From: Spongilla lacustris
Taxonomy: Eukaryota > Porifera > Demospongiae > Spongillida > Spongillidae
Direction of reading: 5' to 3'
NCBI GenBank assembly: GCA_949361645.1
Contig: OX442422.1
Coordinates: forward strand, 2,631,563 to 2,695,562
DNA length: 64,000 nucleotides
A program made the translations under genes and the position numbers. The notes below the pieces were generated by a model, which did not search any database, was not told the origin of the DNA, and saw only the letters and a list, made by a program, of their open reading frames with translations. The first letter of the stretch is position 1, and each line of letters opens with the position of its first letter. Of the stretch, positions 23,901-34,171 are shown in pieces.

Positions 23901-24877
23901 ACAATTTGAAGGTGGTTTTGATATCTATACTTGTACTTTGCATGTAGTTTAATTATTGTAATGGTATCATATCATATGACCAAGGAGAGAATGTGTGTGT
24001 ATGTGTATGTGTGTGTGTATGTATGTTATGTGTGTGTGGCTCTCCAAGGTGATTTATATGTAGTGGAACACTCTTGTACAGCATCCGTGAACACGCACGT
24101 ACATAAACACACACTCACACTCACACACACACACATGCACACACACACTCACACATGCACACACACACACACACACACTGGTCTGGAGCAACCCACCAAA
24201 ACCAAATAGGCAGCAGACCATAGATAGACCACACATCGCGATGCAACACAATAGAAACGCGCTGGCTCCCTTCTTACCCTGCCCTCCATCACCCCCCTCT
24301 CACATTTCTCTCCCTTCATCTAATTCCTTCCGCCCATTTCCTCTCCCTGCACCACTCCAACCCCGCTGCGCAACCTCCCAAGCTTACCCAGAAACTGTGG
24401 GAAATAGCGTCCTGTCTCCTCCGACACCTGCCCTACGAGGCTCAACTGTAGCAGCGGACCGCAGCGGTACGTCCCGTGGTCGTACGACTCCCTCACCCTC
24501 GCGGCGAACTCGGCGGCCGTGGTGGTCGTGACTTCAGCCTTGCGGAGGAGGTGGCCCGTCTTCACCACGAGGTCGCCGTGGTGCTCGCCCAGGTAGCCGA
24601 CGAACTCGGGCAGGTAAGTGGCCGCCTCGTGGACGATCGCCATGACGTATAAGGCCACGCCCTTGGGCTCCTCGCGAAAGGCTTCCAGCAGGAACGCGAG
24701 GGCGAATCGGTGGTGAGTGTCTGGGTCCATGTGGTCGATCTCGGACTGGTAGGCGTGGAGGACTAGCGCCCCCCCGTTTCTATGCCGCTCCACGTGCATA
24801 AAACGGCGGAACTCCTCTTCCACTGGTGGGTTTGAGTAGCCGCGCGAGCCGACGTATCGCTTTAGCTCCGTGGACAT
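15228..24877 (-). CDS. RSBN1: RSBN1 / KDM9-like protein, five exons
   Basis: Exons on the minus strand are 24877-24388, 21398-21224, 20902-20732, 18103-17998 and 17375-15228. Phases agree at every junction and the sum is 3090 nt (1029 aa plus stop). The core (about residues 1-370) has blocks characteristic of round spermatid basic protein 1: [86 protein letters not shown] and [13 protein letters not shown]. The family relates to C. elegans DPY-21, a nuclear JmjC-type H4K20me2 demethylase (KDM9). His41 in HAYQSE sits where a metal ligand is expected, but I cannot confirm the full triad. Residues 370-1029 are Ser/Pro/Lys/Glu-rich and low complexity. The N-terminus is much shorter than in vertebrates. 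A polypyrimidine-AG just upstream of the ATG (24886) leaves room for another 5' exon. Confidence 0.85.
17418..17890. repeat. Purine/pyrimidine-asymmetric repeat in RSBN1-like intron 4
   Basis: About 470 bp made almost only of G and A on the + strand, with GGGAGGGAGAAG-type units. It produces long artefactual Pro/Ser and Gly/Glu frames. Mirror symmetry makes triplex (H-DNA) formation plausible. Confidence 0.85.
17998..18103 (-). CDS. RSBN1: RSBN1-like exon 4
   Basis: Acceptor CCCTCAG/C, donor CAG/GTCAGG. It reads [17 protein letters not shown], then [14 protein letters not shown], ending in phase 0. Confidence 0.8.
18208..18378. repeat. Minisatellite, about 20-bp unit
   Basis: Tandem CCACACCCACCCTAGTACAG-type units in RSBN1-like intron 3, becoming divergent to the right. 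Confidence 0.8.
18650..18868. repeat. Minisatellite, about 21-bp unit
   Basis: About ten copies of AGAGCTAGGGGGTTATGGGT with single-base variants, in RSBN1-like intron 3. Confidence 0.9.
19126..19934. repeat. G-rich minisatellite, 18-19-bp unit
   Basis: About 43 copies of GTGCCCAGGGGACCAGG. Variant positions include CAAGGGAC and CGGGGGAC forms. Regular GGG tracts make the + strand a G-quadruplex candidate. It lies in RSBN1-like intron 3. Confidence 0.92.
20278..20297. repeat. (TG)n microsatellite
   Basis: Short uninterrupted TG run. Confidence 0.7.
20431..20729. repeat. C-rich minisatellite adjoining exon 3 donor
   Basis: Tandem units such as CCTACACACCTACCCCTCCC and variants. It runs up to within a few bases of the RSBN1-like exon 3 donor at 20731. 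Confidence 0.8.
20732..20902 (-). CDS. RSBN1: RSBN1-like exon 3
   Basis: Acceptor GGTACAG, donor AG/GTGTGT. It reads [20 protein letters not shown], then [14 protein letters not shown] and [17 protein letters not shown]. The 5' side is immediately preceded, in transcription order, by a long (CA)n tract in the intron. Confidence 0.8.
20911..21020. repeat. (TG)n microsatellite
   Basis: About 65 bp of pure TG, then a degenerate TG/CG stretch, in RSBN1-like intron 2 next to the acceptor of exon 3. Confidence 0.9.
21224..21398 (-). CDS. RSBN1: RSBN1-like exon 2
   Basis: The acceptor CACCAG/AC was chosen over the AG 16 bp downstream because only it keeps the frame with exon 1 and gives the conserved [18 protein letters not shown] junction. 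The exon ends [10 protein letters not shown] with donor GTAAGT and includes [14 protein letters not shown]. Confidence 0.8.
21418..22440. repeat. 20-bp minisatellite array of about 50 copies
   Basis: Nearly perfect head-to-tail GTGATGGAGGGAGAGGTGTG. Copies differ mainly at one position (GAGGGAG or GAGGTAG), so the array carries a two-letter variant pattern. It lies in RSBN1-like intron 1. The long His/Pro/Ser reading frames across it are artefacts. Confidence 0.95.
22744..23349. repeat. 30-bp minisatellite array of about 20 copies
   Basis: Unit contains GTATGGAGTAACTGTTTGGT followed by CCCCAGTGGG. It is a second, unrelated array in RSBN1-like intron 1. Confidence 0.93.
23990..24180. repeat. 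TG- and CA-rich simple repeats
   Basis: A TG-rich block (about 23990-24040) and a CA-rich block (about 24105-24178) in inverted orientation within RSBN1-like intron 1. Confidence 0.7.
24388..24877 (-). CDS. RSBN1: RSBN1-like exon 1 (catalytic-core start)
   Basis: Encodes residues 1-163 and one base of the next codon, ending with donor GTAAGC. It begins [10 protein letters not shown] and holds the [13 protein letters not shown] and [14 protein letters not shown] blocks. It is clearly GC-richer than the surrounding sequence. A polypyrimidine tract and AG (CCCTTCTCAG) lie directly 5' of the ATG, so this may be a second exon. Confidence 0.8.
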
Positions 24878-25227
24878 ATCTCTCCTCTGAGAAGGGGGGA
24901 TCTTAGCCTTTCTGTTGCAGAAGGAACATTCTAACTGGTTCGATGGGTGACACTATACTTTTTTTGTTTTTCTTTCTTGGCGAGTTCACACTACCTTGCA
25001 GCACCTCACGTGAGAACAGAATCCCAAAAGCTTTTCTGGCTTGTACTTGTATGACAAAGAGAGAAGACAAGGTCCAAAAGCTTTGTGGTATGTCGTACAA
25101 CCTTCGATTCTTGGCGGGGCACAACGAACGGTAACACAAGGTCGTCTGGTTAAGAACGGAAGTGACGTAACTTGATACATGTATCTATATTTTACATATG
25201 GCGTATTTTATACCATTTTGAGCAAAA

Positions 25228-25400
25228 GTATGGGAAAAAGTTGTTGTGCAGCTTGGAATGGTTGCAGCAACCGTTTTTAAAGTTCGGGAATTCGTTTCTA
25301 GTGAAGGTCCCGATGGATAGCAGCAGCGGACGCAAGAACTGGACACCCAATTGTGCACTCCTGGCTATGCAACGCGCACGTTGTTTCGGGTGAAAAGAGC
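25228..25400 (+). pseudogene. Possible THAP-type zinc-finger remnant
   Basis: One frame reads MGKSCCAAWNGCSNRF then a stop. The neighbouring frame continues FLVKVPMDSSSGRKNWT. A CC...C spacing at the very N-terminus followed by a (F/V)KxPxD...RxxW block recalls THAP domains, but a frame change separates the halves and the rest is not recognisable. Weak call; chance resemblance is possible. Confidence 0.25.
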
Positions 25401-25928
25401 AACAACCCTCTATCCCCTGGCTGATTATGTTCGTTCTGTATTCGGGCACATCAAAAGTCCTTTGAAGAAAAGCGTTTGCAAGACCTGAACAGATTCAACC
25501 GCAGAACTGAAGAGGAGATTGGAGATGGAAGAAAAAGCGGACGCCGCAGAGTCGTTGCTACTGCTAGCTGTCAGAAGTTGGCAATGGTACTGAATATGTC
25601 GAACCGCACACGGGCACATGTACAATAACTGATGGAGAAAGAAATTATGCGTAGGGAGCATAGGCCTACCAAGTATGGTCTATTCACGCTGATTTACATG
25701 TATGACGCAAGTGCTAGTGAAATCCGCTACACTCTGACCCCCCCAGTAACCAAACGGCGCTTTGGCAGACGACTCGCAGACGAAATGTCTTGATATGGAG
25801 CTAGGTAGGTATGGTATTTAGTGCCCCGGCCTGTGAAGATGGTTGCGAACATGTCTGCCATGACTTGCTGACAGGCTTAATGTAGTAAGGTTACCTTCAC
25901 TGGTGGTCACTAAGCAAAAAATTATCCA

Positions 25929-25930
<2 letters not shown>

Positions 25931-26002
<72 letters not shown>
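25931..26002. repeat. (TG)n microsatellite
   Basis: About 72 bp of uninterrupted TG. Confidence 0.95.
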
Positions 26003-26005
<3 letters not shown>

Positions 26006-26035
26006 CGCACACTGAACAAATGCTGCTACAACCTT

Positions 26036-26352
26036 CTTTCCAGACTGCTATGACACTCGCTCCAGACTGCTATGACCCTTGTTCCAGACTGCAATGACAC
26101 TTTTTTTATGACACTCGTTCCGGACTGCTATGACACTGTTCCGGACTGCTATGAACCTCATTCCAGTCTGCTATGACACTCATTCCAAACTGCTACGACC
26201 TTCTTACCAGACTGCTATGACACTCATTCCAAACTGCTCTGACACACGTTCCGGACTGCTATGACACTCATTCCAAACTGCTCTGACACACGTTCCGGAC
26301 TGCTATGACACTCGTTCCGGACTGATATGACACGCATTCCAGACTGCTATGA
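26036..26352. repeat. Degenerate 22-23-bp tandem repeat
   Basis: Units such as CCAGACTGCTATGACACTCG, with many substitutions between copies. Confidence 0.8.
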
Positions 26353-26686
26353 TCGTCTGCACATTTTCAAAGATTTCATCCAAGTCATACGTGTTCATGT
26401 AAACAAATTTGACCCTCACTGAGAAGGATGTTACATATGCATATACACAAGGTAATCTGTGTCTAAGATTAGTACATGTAGTTATATTTGGAGGGGCGGA
26501 GTGAACAACAGTGTGGCATACTGTGTCTTTTGTTTTAATGCTGCTATTTTTAATGAATGTAAAACTTAATTATACAACACAGGTACTGGTTCACACATGT
26601 ACGCTACTTGCTGCTATTGCATTATAAGAAACGAAGTACCGGCCTGTTTTTTGTTTGTCTACAAGATTGTGCCAGCTGGTGACATG

Positions 26687-26930
26687 TGCTGGTACAGGGC
26701 TGTAATGGTGACATGTGCTGGTACAAGGCTGTAATGGTGACATGTGCGGGTACAGGGCTGTAATGGTGACATGTGCTGGTACAGGGCTGTAATGGTGACA
26801 TGTGCTGGTACAGGGTTGTAATGGTGACATGTGCTGGTACAAGGCTGTAATGGTGACATGGTACAAGGCTGTAATGGTGACATGTGCTGGTACAAGGCTG
26901 TAATGGTGACATGTGCTGGTACATGACTGG
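26687..26930. repeat. 29-bp minisatellite
   Basis: About eight copies of a unit containing GGTGACATGTGCTGGTACA and GGCTGTAAT. One copy is shortened near 26857. Confidence 0.9.
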
Positions 26931-27533
26931 TTAATTTAAAATTGTTTTACTATTTTATTCACGTAGACCTATATTGAATCCCAATTTGAGAATCAGTCGT
27001 GATGACATCATTATGCCATGTCAATGACTGATTGAATAATTGTAACAGCCTTGATAAAAAACAATCATGGTACAATACTAATATCCTAGCCTCAAAAAAA
27101 AAAAAAAAGCATTTCTATACATAAGAAAATCGTGTATCAAGAATTTTGAATATGATATGCACCAAGTTAACACAGCGTTCATTTTTTTAATTTTACCTAA
27201 ATGTATCTAGTGCCATTTGACGGCACTCTTGCAACAAAAGGCAGCACTAGAAAGTGAGTCTGGAGACAGCACGCCCTTGGCATGTGTCCTTTAATATCTC
27301 ATTAATGCATTGCAACCTGTGAGTGTAAATGTATGACTCCTTGTACTCATGGCAGGTTATTATGTCTGCCTGTTTTTGGCCTTTGGACTGGAAGCAACAC
27401 AGAGCCGCTAAGATCTGGCATGGCAGGTATGTTACAAGTACTTTAACCCTTTTCGAAATAAGACCTTTGCCTTTTGTAACCCATCCCACAGTAAGTGACC
27501 ACACAACAGTGTATATACATGTATACACTGCAT

Positions 27534-27590
27534 CAGGGCCGTAGCCAGCCATTGCAAGATTGGGAGGGGGGGGGGGGGGGGGTCATTTGT
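27534..27590 (+). mobile_element. Terminus of a CAGGGC/G-run DNA element
   Basis: Starts CAGGGCCGTAGCCAGCC and reaches a run of about 17 G after some 30 bp. This is the same layout as the termini at 11302, 43547 and 47627. The other end was not identified. Confidence 0.45.
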
Positions 27591-28079
27591 CATCATTAAG
27601 TGGGGACCTCAATATAAATACACATGATGCATTGTCAGAAATTGAAAGGGTGCGAGATAAATTCAACGAGCAAAACAAAATAAAAATTAATAAACAGTAT
27701 TACCTCCCCCAAAATATAGCAGACATGCATTCTTGATCACCCAATGAACAATAAATGATTTATGCATCCTAATCTTAGCCGTATAGACGACTATGTAATG
27801 ATTGATGGTAGTGACCTGGATATACATGTATTCGGAGGGGTCATCTGAGCTAGGTGGTGGTCCATCATATATTTACCCTTGTTAACTGAAGGGTGCAACT
27901 GGTCATGCTGGTGACTAAGGAATATGCTTTTGTGTTGCCTGGAGACTGTATCTTGGTTAGGCAATATATCATTTCAGTTTCAACATTTGTAGTACATGTA
28001 TCTCTCTTCAGATGGAAAGTCATTCTGCTGACATCAGTATTATACACTAACTTTGCTGTACAAGCTGTGACATCATCCC

Positions 28080-28490
28080 TGTACTCCAAGCTGTGACATC
28101 ATCCCTGTACTCCAAGCTGTGACATCATCCCTGTACTCCAAGCTGTGACATCATCCCTGTACTCCAAGCTGTGACATCATCCCTGTACTCCAAGCTGACA
28201 TCACCCCTGTAATCCAAGCTGACATCATCCCTGTACTCCAAGCTGACATCATCCCTGTACTCCAAGCTGTGACATCATCCCTGTACTCCAAGCTGTGACA
28301 TCATCCCTGCACTCCAAGCTGTGACATCATCCCTGCACTCCAAGCTGTGACATCATCCCTGTACTCCAAGCTGTGACATCATCCCTGTACTCCAAGCTGT
28401 GACATCATCCCTGTACGCCAAGCTGTGACATCATCCCTGTACGCCAAGCTGTGACATCATCCCTATACTCCAAGCAGTGACATCGCTATG
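28080..28490. repeat. 26-bp minisatellite
   Basis: About 15 copies of a unit containing CTGTGACATCATCCCTGTAC. Several copies lack the TG after CTG. Confidence 0.92.
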
Positions 28491-28644
28491 CAGTGCTTGA
28501 AGTGGCAGCTTTTGTCAGGTACAATACTAGTTGTATGTACACGTATATACACTGTCTCTTCATACAAATTTAAATTTAATTGGGGTATTGCTCCAGGTCA
28601 TAGCAATGAACCACGTGGTGACTTGCCAATACTGAGCACATGAG

Positions 28645-28725
28645 AGAATGCCCTGTATTTGAGATGTGCTCTCCACTGGGCACCATCGCCCTGTATTTGA
28701 GATGTGCTCTCCACTGGGCACCAGC
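28645..28725. repeat. Direct duplication of about 36 bp
   Basis: CCCTGTATTTGAGATGTGCT followed by CTCCACTGGGCACCA occurs twice in tandem. Confidence 0.8.
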
Positions 28726-29002
28726 AACACATGATGCTTTTAGCAGTTTTTCTTTGTCCATTCCTCCAACCTTAAAATACTGCTGTGAGCGCCGTTGTTG
28801 AAACGAGAAAGTGTCAGCAAAAAAAAAAAACTGGTTGTATACGACCTGTTTGCAAAAAAGAAAAAAAGAATGCTGCTGTGAACCTGATGTGGGAGCTTAC
28901 ATGTAGGCTGAACGCCTCTCTCCTGTCTCGCACCTTACATAGGTGTAGTCATGAATTAGCAGTCTTGCTGTTCAGGATTTCTTACACCCAGATTGTGTCA
29001 TC

Positions 29003-29157
29003 CCCCTCCTCTCCCTCCCCCCTCTCCCCCCCTCCTCTCCCCCCTCCTCTCCCCCTCTCCTCTCCCCCCTTCCTCTCCCTCCTCCTCTCCCCCTCCTCTC
29101 CCCCTCCTCTCCCCCCTCCTCTCCCCCCCTCCTCTCCCCCCCCTCCTCTCCCCCCAC
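29003..29157. repeat. CT-rich low-complexity tract
   Basis: Pyrimidine-only CTCCTCTCCCCC-type units, about 150 bp. Confidence 0.85.
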
Positions 29158-29518
29158 TAAGCCTCTTTGATTGAGTCACAGTGCTGTGGGTACATGTATG
29201 TATATACATACATAGGGGGAAAAAATGTCCAGGATGCAAACCCAGTCTCTAATTTGATCCACAAAACCATCGCGAATCCAAGATTGAATCCGAATCCATG
29301 ATCCATGCAAGTGATTGCTTTCCCATACAAAAAAAAAAAAAAAGAAATTACATCCAAGGTTGGAAATCATAATCAATCCCGTATCCTAGGATTTGCAATG
29401 TGTTTGTGGATAAAAAGGCAGGGTTAACACTGTCACGTTTTTTCCCTGACGTACATGTACATATGCACAAGATATAACAATTTAATTAGTTATGTAGGAA
29501 TTTGTGACAAAATTTTGT

Positions 29519-29812
29519 TTAAGGGAGTTTGAGGGTTGCGTGTGGTTGGCACAGGCAGAGGCGTTGTTTGACATTCCCTTCTGACAAAACCAACTGTTCC
29601 TGGGCAAGACTCACTATTGCAAGGCTAGCTATACACCTGATAAAATGGTTTACCTCTCTGTGTAGGAGTCCGTCAACTGAAACAACAAAGGGTGCAAATT
29701 GACCGTGTCGATCTTCAATGGCTTTCTGATACATCCTTTTCTTTTCTTTTGCTGCCCTTTCCGAGGACTGCCTCTGGAGTACAGCGCTTATATGATGGGG
29801 CGCCAGTATCAA
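29519..29812 (-). pseudogene. Retroelement RT-ORF C-terminal fragment (different family)
   Basis: The minus-strand frame reads KAIEDRHGQFAPFVVSVDG and LLHREVNHFIRCIASLA. This resembles the block that follows the RT domain in many invertebrate retroelement ORFs (PFVVSVDG.LGREA...L). The expected distal RATNLCLRGSR-type end is not visible, so the fragment is decayed. It is not the family seen at 60-63 kb. Confidence 0.5.
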
Positions 29813-29959
29813 TTCTGTTCTGTGGTGACCACACTCCTGAACTCCTAGGTCAAGCCTTAAACCAACATAATTTGATTATAATGAATTGGTGTCTACAAGC
29901 ATGTAACTAATTTTATATAAAACATATATCTTGTTTCACTCATTTTAACTTCTGAGTAG

Positions 29960-30600
29960 TGTGTCATGTCTATGACATCATAAAGATGGGTCTGTCTGGT
30001 GAGGCTAGCCACTATGTTGGGCACCTGTTTATGCTTGGTGTGCATGTGTGACTGTGCGTGTGTGTGTGTGTGTGAGTGTGTGTGTGTGCATATGTGACTG
30101 TGTGTGCATGTGTGACTGCGTGTGACTGTGTGTGTATGTGTGTGTGTGCATGTGTGGTGTGCGTGGTGTGTGTGTTTACTCAGACAAGCGCTTCAGTGGC
30201 CGGTTTCTGGCCACAATGATAACCCACGTACATGTAAGAACATGCAGGGAATCCACCCTTTTTATGGCTTCAAAATCGGATAAAATCTATCCCTGATCGA
30301 ATTTGAGTCATGCAAGCATACATGTAATTCCGCTTACGAAAGTAATAACAACTTGGCAGTATGCTACAAACTTGTTGGTTCTAGTGCTTCCGCATAAACG
30401 CCAACATATTGCTTCAATCGTGAAGAGCTTATGTGAGCGAATATTAATCTTATCAGATCCGGAAAGAAGGAAACGGAGACAAAGGTTCGAGTGTGGGAAC
30501 GTGTGAGCGTTATCTCTGTTGCCTCAGCTTTCTAAGCGTCGACAGTTTTACTGCATTAATTGTAGGTATTGAATTCGATGACTCTATCCTCGCTATTAAA
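29960..30600. repeat. Dispersed repeat, copy 2 of 3, abutting the TEX264-like gene
   Basis: Shares CATAAAGATGGG, GAGGCTAGCCA, AACTTGTTGGTTCTAGTGCT, GCTTCAATCGTGAA and GTGAGCGTTATCTCTGTTG with the copy at 8330. A TG-rich stretch (30055-30175) is inserted. Its right edge is about 100 bp from the TEX264-like ATG. Confidence 0.65.
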
Positions 30601-30705
30601 GTCCAATTGATATGGCACTAGTGTTTTGCTAATCGTATTCACGACACTTCTCCAGTGTGACGTAATAACTATCATCATCGGGCACGTGGTTTGCTCACCG
30701 ATAGT

Positions 30706-32219
30706 ATGGAGTGGTTGTATTTCATCGTAATCGTCGTACTCTTGCTGTTGTTTCTGGTGTTGGCAGTAGCCCTGCATGCCGGCTATTTCTCTGACATTAT
30801 AATTCGCACGTCTCACGAACCGAAGTGCATAAGGCGTGTGGCGTACAAGTCTTACAGAGGACCTTACAAGCGGGCCAATGAAGCCTTCCGCGCTATTTGC
30901 AGTTTAGCTCCCCAGAGTATACTCTTTGGTATCTACTACGACTCCCCGCACAAGGTACAAGTGGAGCCTTGGACTCCTGTCAGCTGCCCAGCCATATTCA
31001 ATTATTGCAACAGCTGCTAACGCAAAGTGTCACAGGCCTATATAGGCCTATGTAGATTGTTGTATCCACACTACTGTTAAGCCGCGCGAATCTTTTTCTT
31101 CCAACAATTTAGGTTCCCGCTGAGCAGTGTCGATATGTCGTTGGATGCTGCCTTCCGGACTCGCCAGGAGGCAGTTTCGAGGACCGGCTCGTGGCATGCG
31201 GGTACACCATCCACACTTTCCCTGAATGCAAGGAGGCCGTTGTAACCGAGTTCCCGTTTAGAAGCCAGTTCTCTTTGTTGGTTGCGCCCAACCGGGTGTA
31301 CTATGCACTGGAAAAGCATGTTGAGGTACGTTCATAAAGGGTCTCGTTTTGCTTTGTGTAGAGAGCTTCACTGATTGGTGTAGATTGGAAAACACGTCAA
31401 CTTGAGGTGCGGAAATGAGATTTAGTGGTAGCAGTAGGGTACCCATGTTGGGCTGTACATGCAATGCTGCATCACCGTTATATTTATCTTTTAGTTGACC
31501 ATATTTGATTTGATGTAGCAATCTTTTATTACTTTTGAATAGAGGGGACCATTTTAAAATTCATAAACCACCTAACTAAATTTATTATCGCATTGTGCAA
31601 TTGATAATAATCATACTGCAATGTTGACCTTATCAGTTCAAGATAAATAAAGGTGGCAAATCATTACAAATTATGTAAGCTCCTTTTTGTTGACTATATG
31701 CTTGAGCATTACGGGCATTGGATGGGTGTACATGGAGGCGTTGGATGGTGTACATGGGGGGCATTGGATGGGTGGCGTTGGAGGCATTGGATGGGTGTAC
31801 ATGGGGGGCATTGGATGGGCGTTGGATGTTCACATTGGAGTATGTAATACATGAAATAAATACATGTATTATATTTCTAGAGCAAAACATGACGGGACAG
31901 GGTGTGATTCAGCCTATCTTCCTGGAAACGCAGCTTTTTGCAAATGAATGTATTTTGTACACGTACCAGTACATAGTGCAAGCCACTTTTCCACTCCTCC
32001 CCATCCTTTATACACTGCATTTCCTTTCTTTTCCAGATTTCAAAGCGGCCACTGCCCCTTGGGCCCTTCATAGAGGTTTATAAAAACGACCTCATCAAGT
32101 ATTTTTTACCTATTGACAACAATGCTGCGTTCTTTGTACCCGAAGTGGAAGCTCACCCCAGCCAAAACCAAAAAGCAGATCCTGATGATCAAGACCCCAA
32201 CCTCAAGAAGAACCAGTAA
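30706..32219 (+). CDS. TEX264: TEX264-like ER-membrane protein, three exons
   Basis: Exons 30706-30954, 31113-31325 and 32037-32219 are all phase 0, with GT-AG borders (AAG/GTACAA, TTTAG/GTT, GAG/GTACGT, TTCCAG/ATT). The product is 214 aa. Residues 4-27 are a single N-terminal membrane helix (WLYFIVIVVLLLLFLVLAVA). A GyrI-like domain follows, with VAYKSYRGPYKRANEAF, SILFGIYYDSPHKV and FPFRSQFSLLVAPNRVYYAL matching TEX264. In vertebrates TEX264 is an ER-phagy receptor that binds LC3/GABARAP through a LIR motif in a long C-terminal tail. Here the protein ends about 24 residues after FFVPEVE (PSQNQKADPDDQDPNLKKNQ) and I see no tail LIR. The ATG chosen is the first in frame. The immediate upstream region is the dispersed repeat at 29960-30600. 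Confidence 0.85.
31715..31835. repeat. Short minisatellite in TEX264-like intron 2
   Basis: Repeats of GGCATTGGATGGGTGTACAT and shortened versions. Confidence 0.8.
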
Positions 32220-32368
32220 TCCTCATATGTAGTGCTGCACCTTACCTCACACCTTATCGTGCTGATCTTGTATCTCATTTGCATTTACTCTGCTATTCTG
32301 CTGTTTCATTACATAGGAGGATTGCTGGATGGTGGGTGGGGTGGTGCAGACTAAACTATTTGGAGCCC

Positions 32369-32388
32369 CCCCCCCCCCCCCCCCCCCC
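32369..32388. repeat. C homopolymer
   Basis: About 20 consecutive C, a little downstream of the TEX264-like stop codon. Confidence 0.85.
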
Positions 32389-33044
32389 TCCTTTTTTCCC
32401 CCTAAAACAATTAACCTCAAATCTGTGAGGTTTGACAGTGCAGTGATTACATGTGTTGGCTGCCAACTAAATTACTGTTTTCGTGTGGGGAGGAGGTCAA
32501 AAAAATATCCAAAAACAAATCTATAGCACTCTTGAATCATCAAAATTCCTAAAACAGGATAGGAAGGGTTGGCCGTCCACCCCACTGGTTAATGACTGTC
32601 AATTAATATTCAAGTTGATGTAAAAATGGCAATTTAATTATAATCATTTAATTTTTTTAAAATATTATTGTATCATGCACATATCGAGAAATTGGCGGTC
32701 AAAAGGATTACGCGGTATTCGGTCATTGCGTAATTCAATGTCTATAGAAAATGTATGGACCCATTCAGAAAACTGCAGCTAACTGCAGAAATAAAAATTA
32801 TATTGACTAGGTGCTCTCGGATTTGCTATGTGGGGACTATTTAGCATATTTTGAGTACTTTAACGCACCGTAGGTACCTATATCCGCACTTCCACATTAA
32901 TTATGCAAGGTTTCCAATGTCCATTCATTTTATCTCATTTACTTATTCAGTCATCAATATTTTCCCAACCAAATGATATTTTCCTTCGGTGCCACCGGAT
33001 TATATGAGAGTAACCAATGCACTTATTTTTCATCATTTTTTCAG

Positions 33045-33165
33045 AGCTTAGGGCCTTCAAATCGCGCTTCCCTTGAATGGTTAGTGAGATACACCCCAAA
33101 TCCAAAACGCATAATATCACGTGCTACTCTTTCGTCAGTTAGCCGTGCCCAGACCGAGCTGTTCT
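33045..33165 (+). other. Exon-like segment of unknown origin
   Basis: A good acceptor (TTTTTTCAG) and a consensus donor (CT/GTAAGT) enclose 121 bp that stay open, reading SLGPSNRASLEWLVRYTPNP and ISRATLSSVSRAQTELF. No family is recognised and no matching neighbour exon is seen. Confidence 0.2.
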
Positions 33166-33399
33166 GTAAGTACAAGAAGTTGATTTTATGTATTGCAAAT
33201 TGATGTCTATAACCACGACCCCACCCACCACTATAATGTACACAACAACTTAACGTGCAAAATAACTTATTAACCGCTATTTACTGTAGGCAGAGATAAT
33301 CTGCTGTAGGCCTGCTCTTCGCTTTTGGTTCGGTACTTCCGCGGACGATTTCGAACGGTACGAAGACGACAATATCGAAGATCAATCCCACGAGGATAT

Positions 33400-33830
33400 G
33401 AGATGCAGGTTAAAGACCTGGAAGTCTGCCTGTGGACTGGATTCTATGGCAGAACTGAAGCCTACTACCCCACAGGCCTCAGCTAACTGCTACGGAGGTA
33501 CGGGAGTGCACGGACCCTATTGCAGACAGGCAGCTATAAAGCTGGTACTATACTCTGGACTCTACGGCAGGCAGCGACGGAATACCCCTGGCCCATATAT
33601 GGAGTGAACTCTATGGCAATAAGCGATGAATGAAGAATCACACAGTTAACAGCTATGAACTCAAATCTATGGCAGACACCTAACAGCTACAGTGTATGGA
33701 GTTGGAGTGATCCCTATTGCACACAGCTATGAAGTACTCCATGGCAAGAAGCTATGGGCCCTATGGCAAGTACCCCATATAGCAAGCACCTAAGAAATGA
33801 ATCCTATGGCAGATACCCCACAGCTGACAG
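33400..33830. repeat. Degenerate TATGGCAG-rich repeat
   Basis: Loosely repeated words CTATGGCAG, TACCCCACAGCT and AGCTATGAA suggest an old, diverged tandem repeat. No coding support. Confidence 0.4.
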
Positions 33831-33960
33831 CGTGTGTGTGAGCATATGTGTGTGTGATTGTGTGTGTGAGCATATGTGTGTGTGATTGTGTGTGTGAGCA
33901 TGTGTGTGAGTATGTATGCATGACTGTGTGTGCGTGTGTTGTTGTGTGAGTGGCTATGAA
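33830..33960. repeat. TG-rich repeat with a 30-bp periodic unit
   Basis: GTGTGTGAGCATATGTGTGTG units repeated, ending in mixed TG sequence. Confidence 0.75.
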
Positions 33961-34171
33961 TCCTCTCTTCCCCTCTCTCTGTACATGTAAGTCAGTATGT
34001 ACATGTATATATATATGCTAAGAATCAGTTCTTGTACTTGTGCAATGCATGCATATGCACATGAATGTAATTGGCTAGTTTTGATGACATTCTGCATTGT
34101 TTTCCACAGTACACAACTCAACTCCAGCTATCAATGCTCACCAATGGCAAGCTCTATTTACCCACTCCTCG

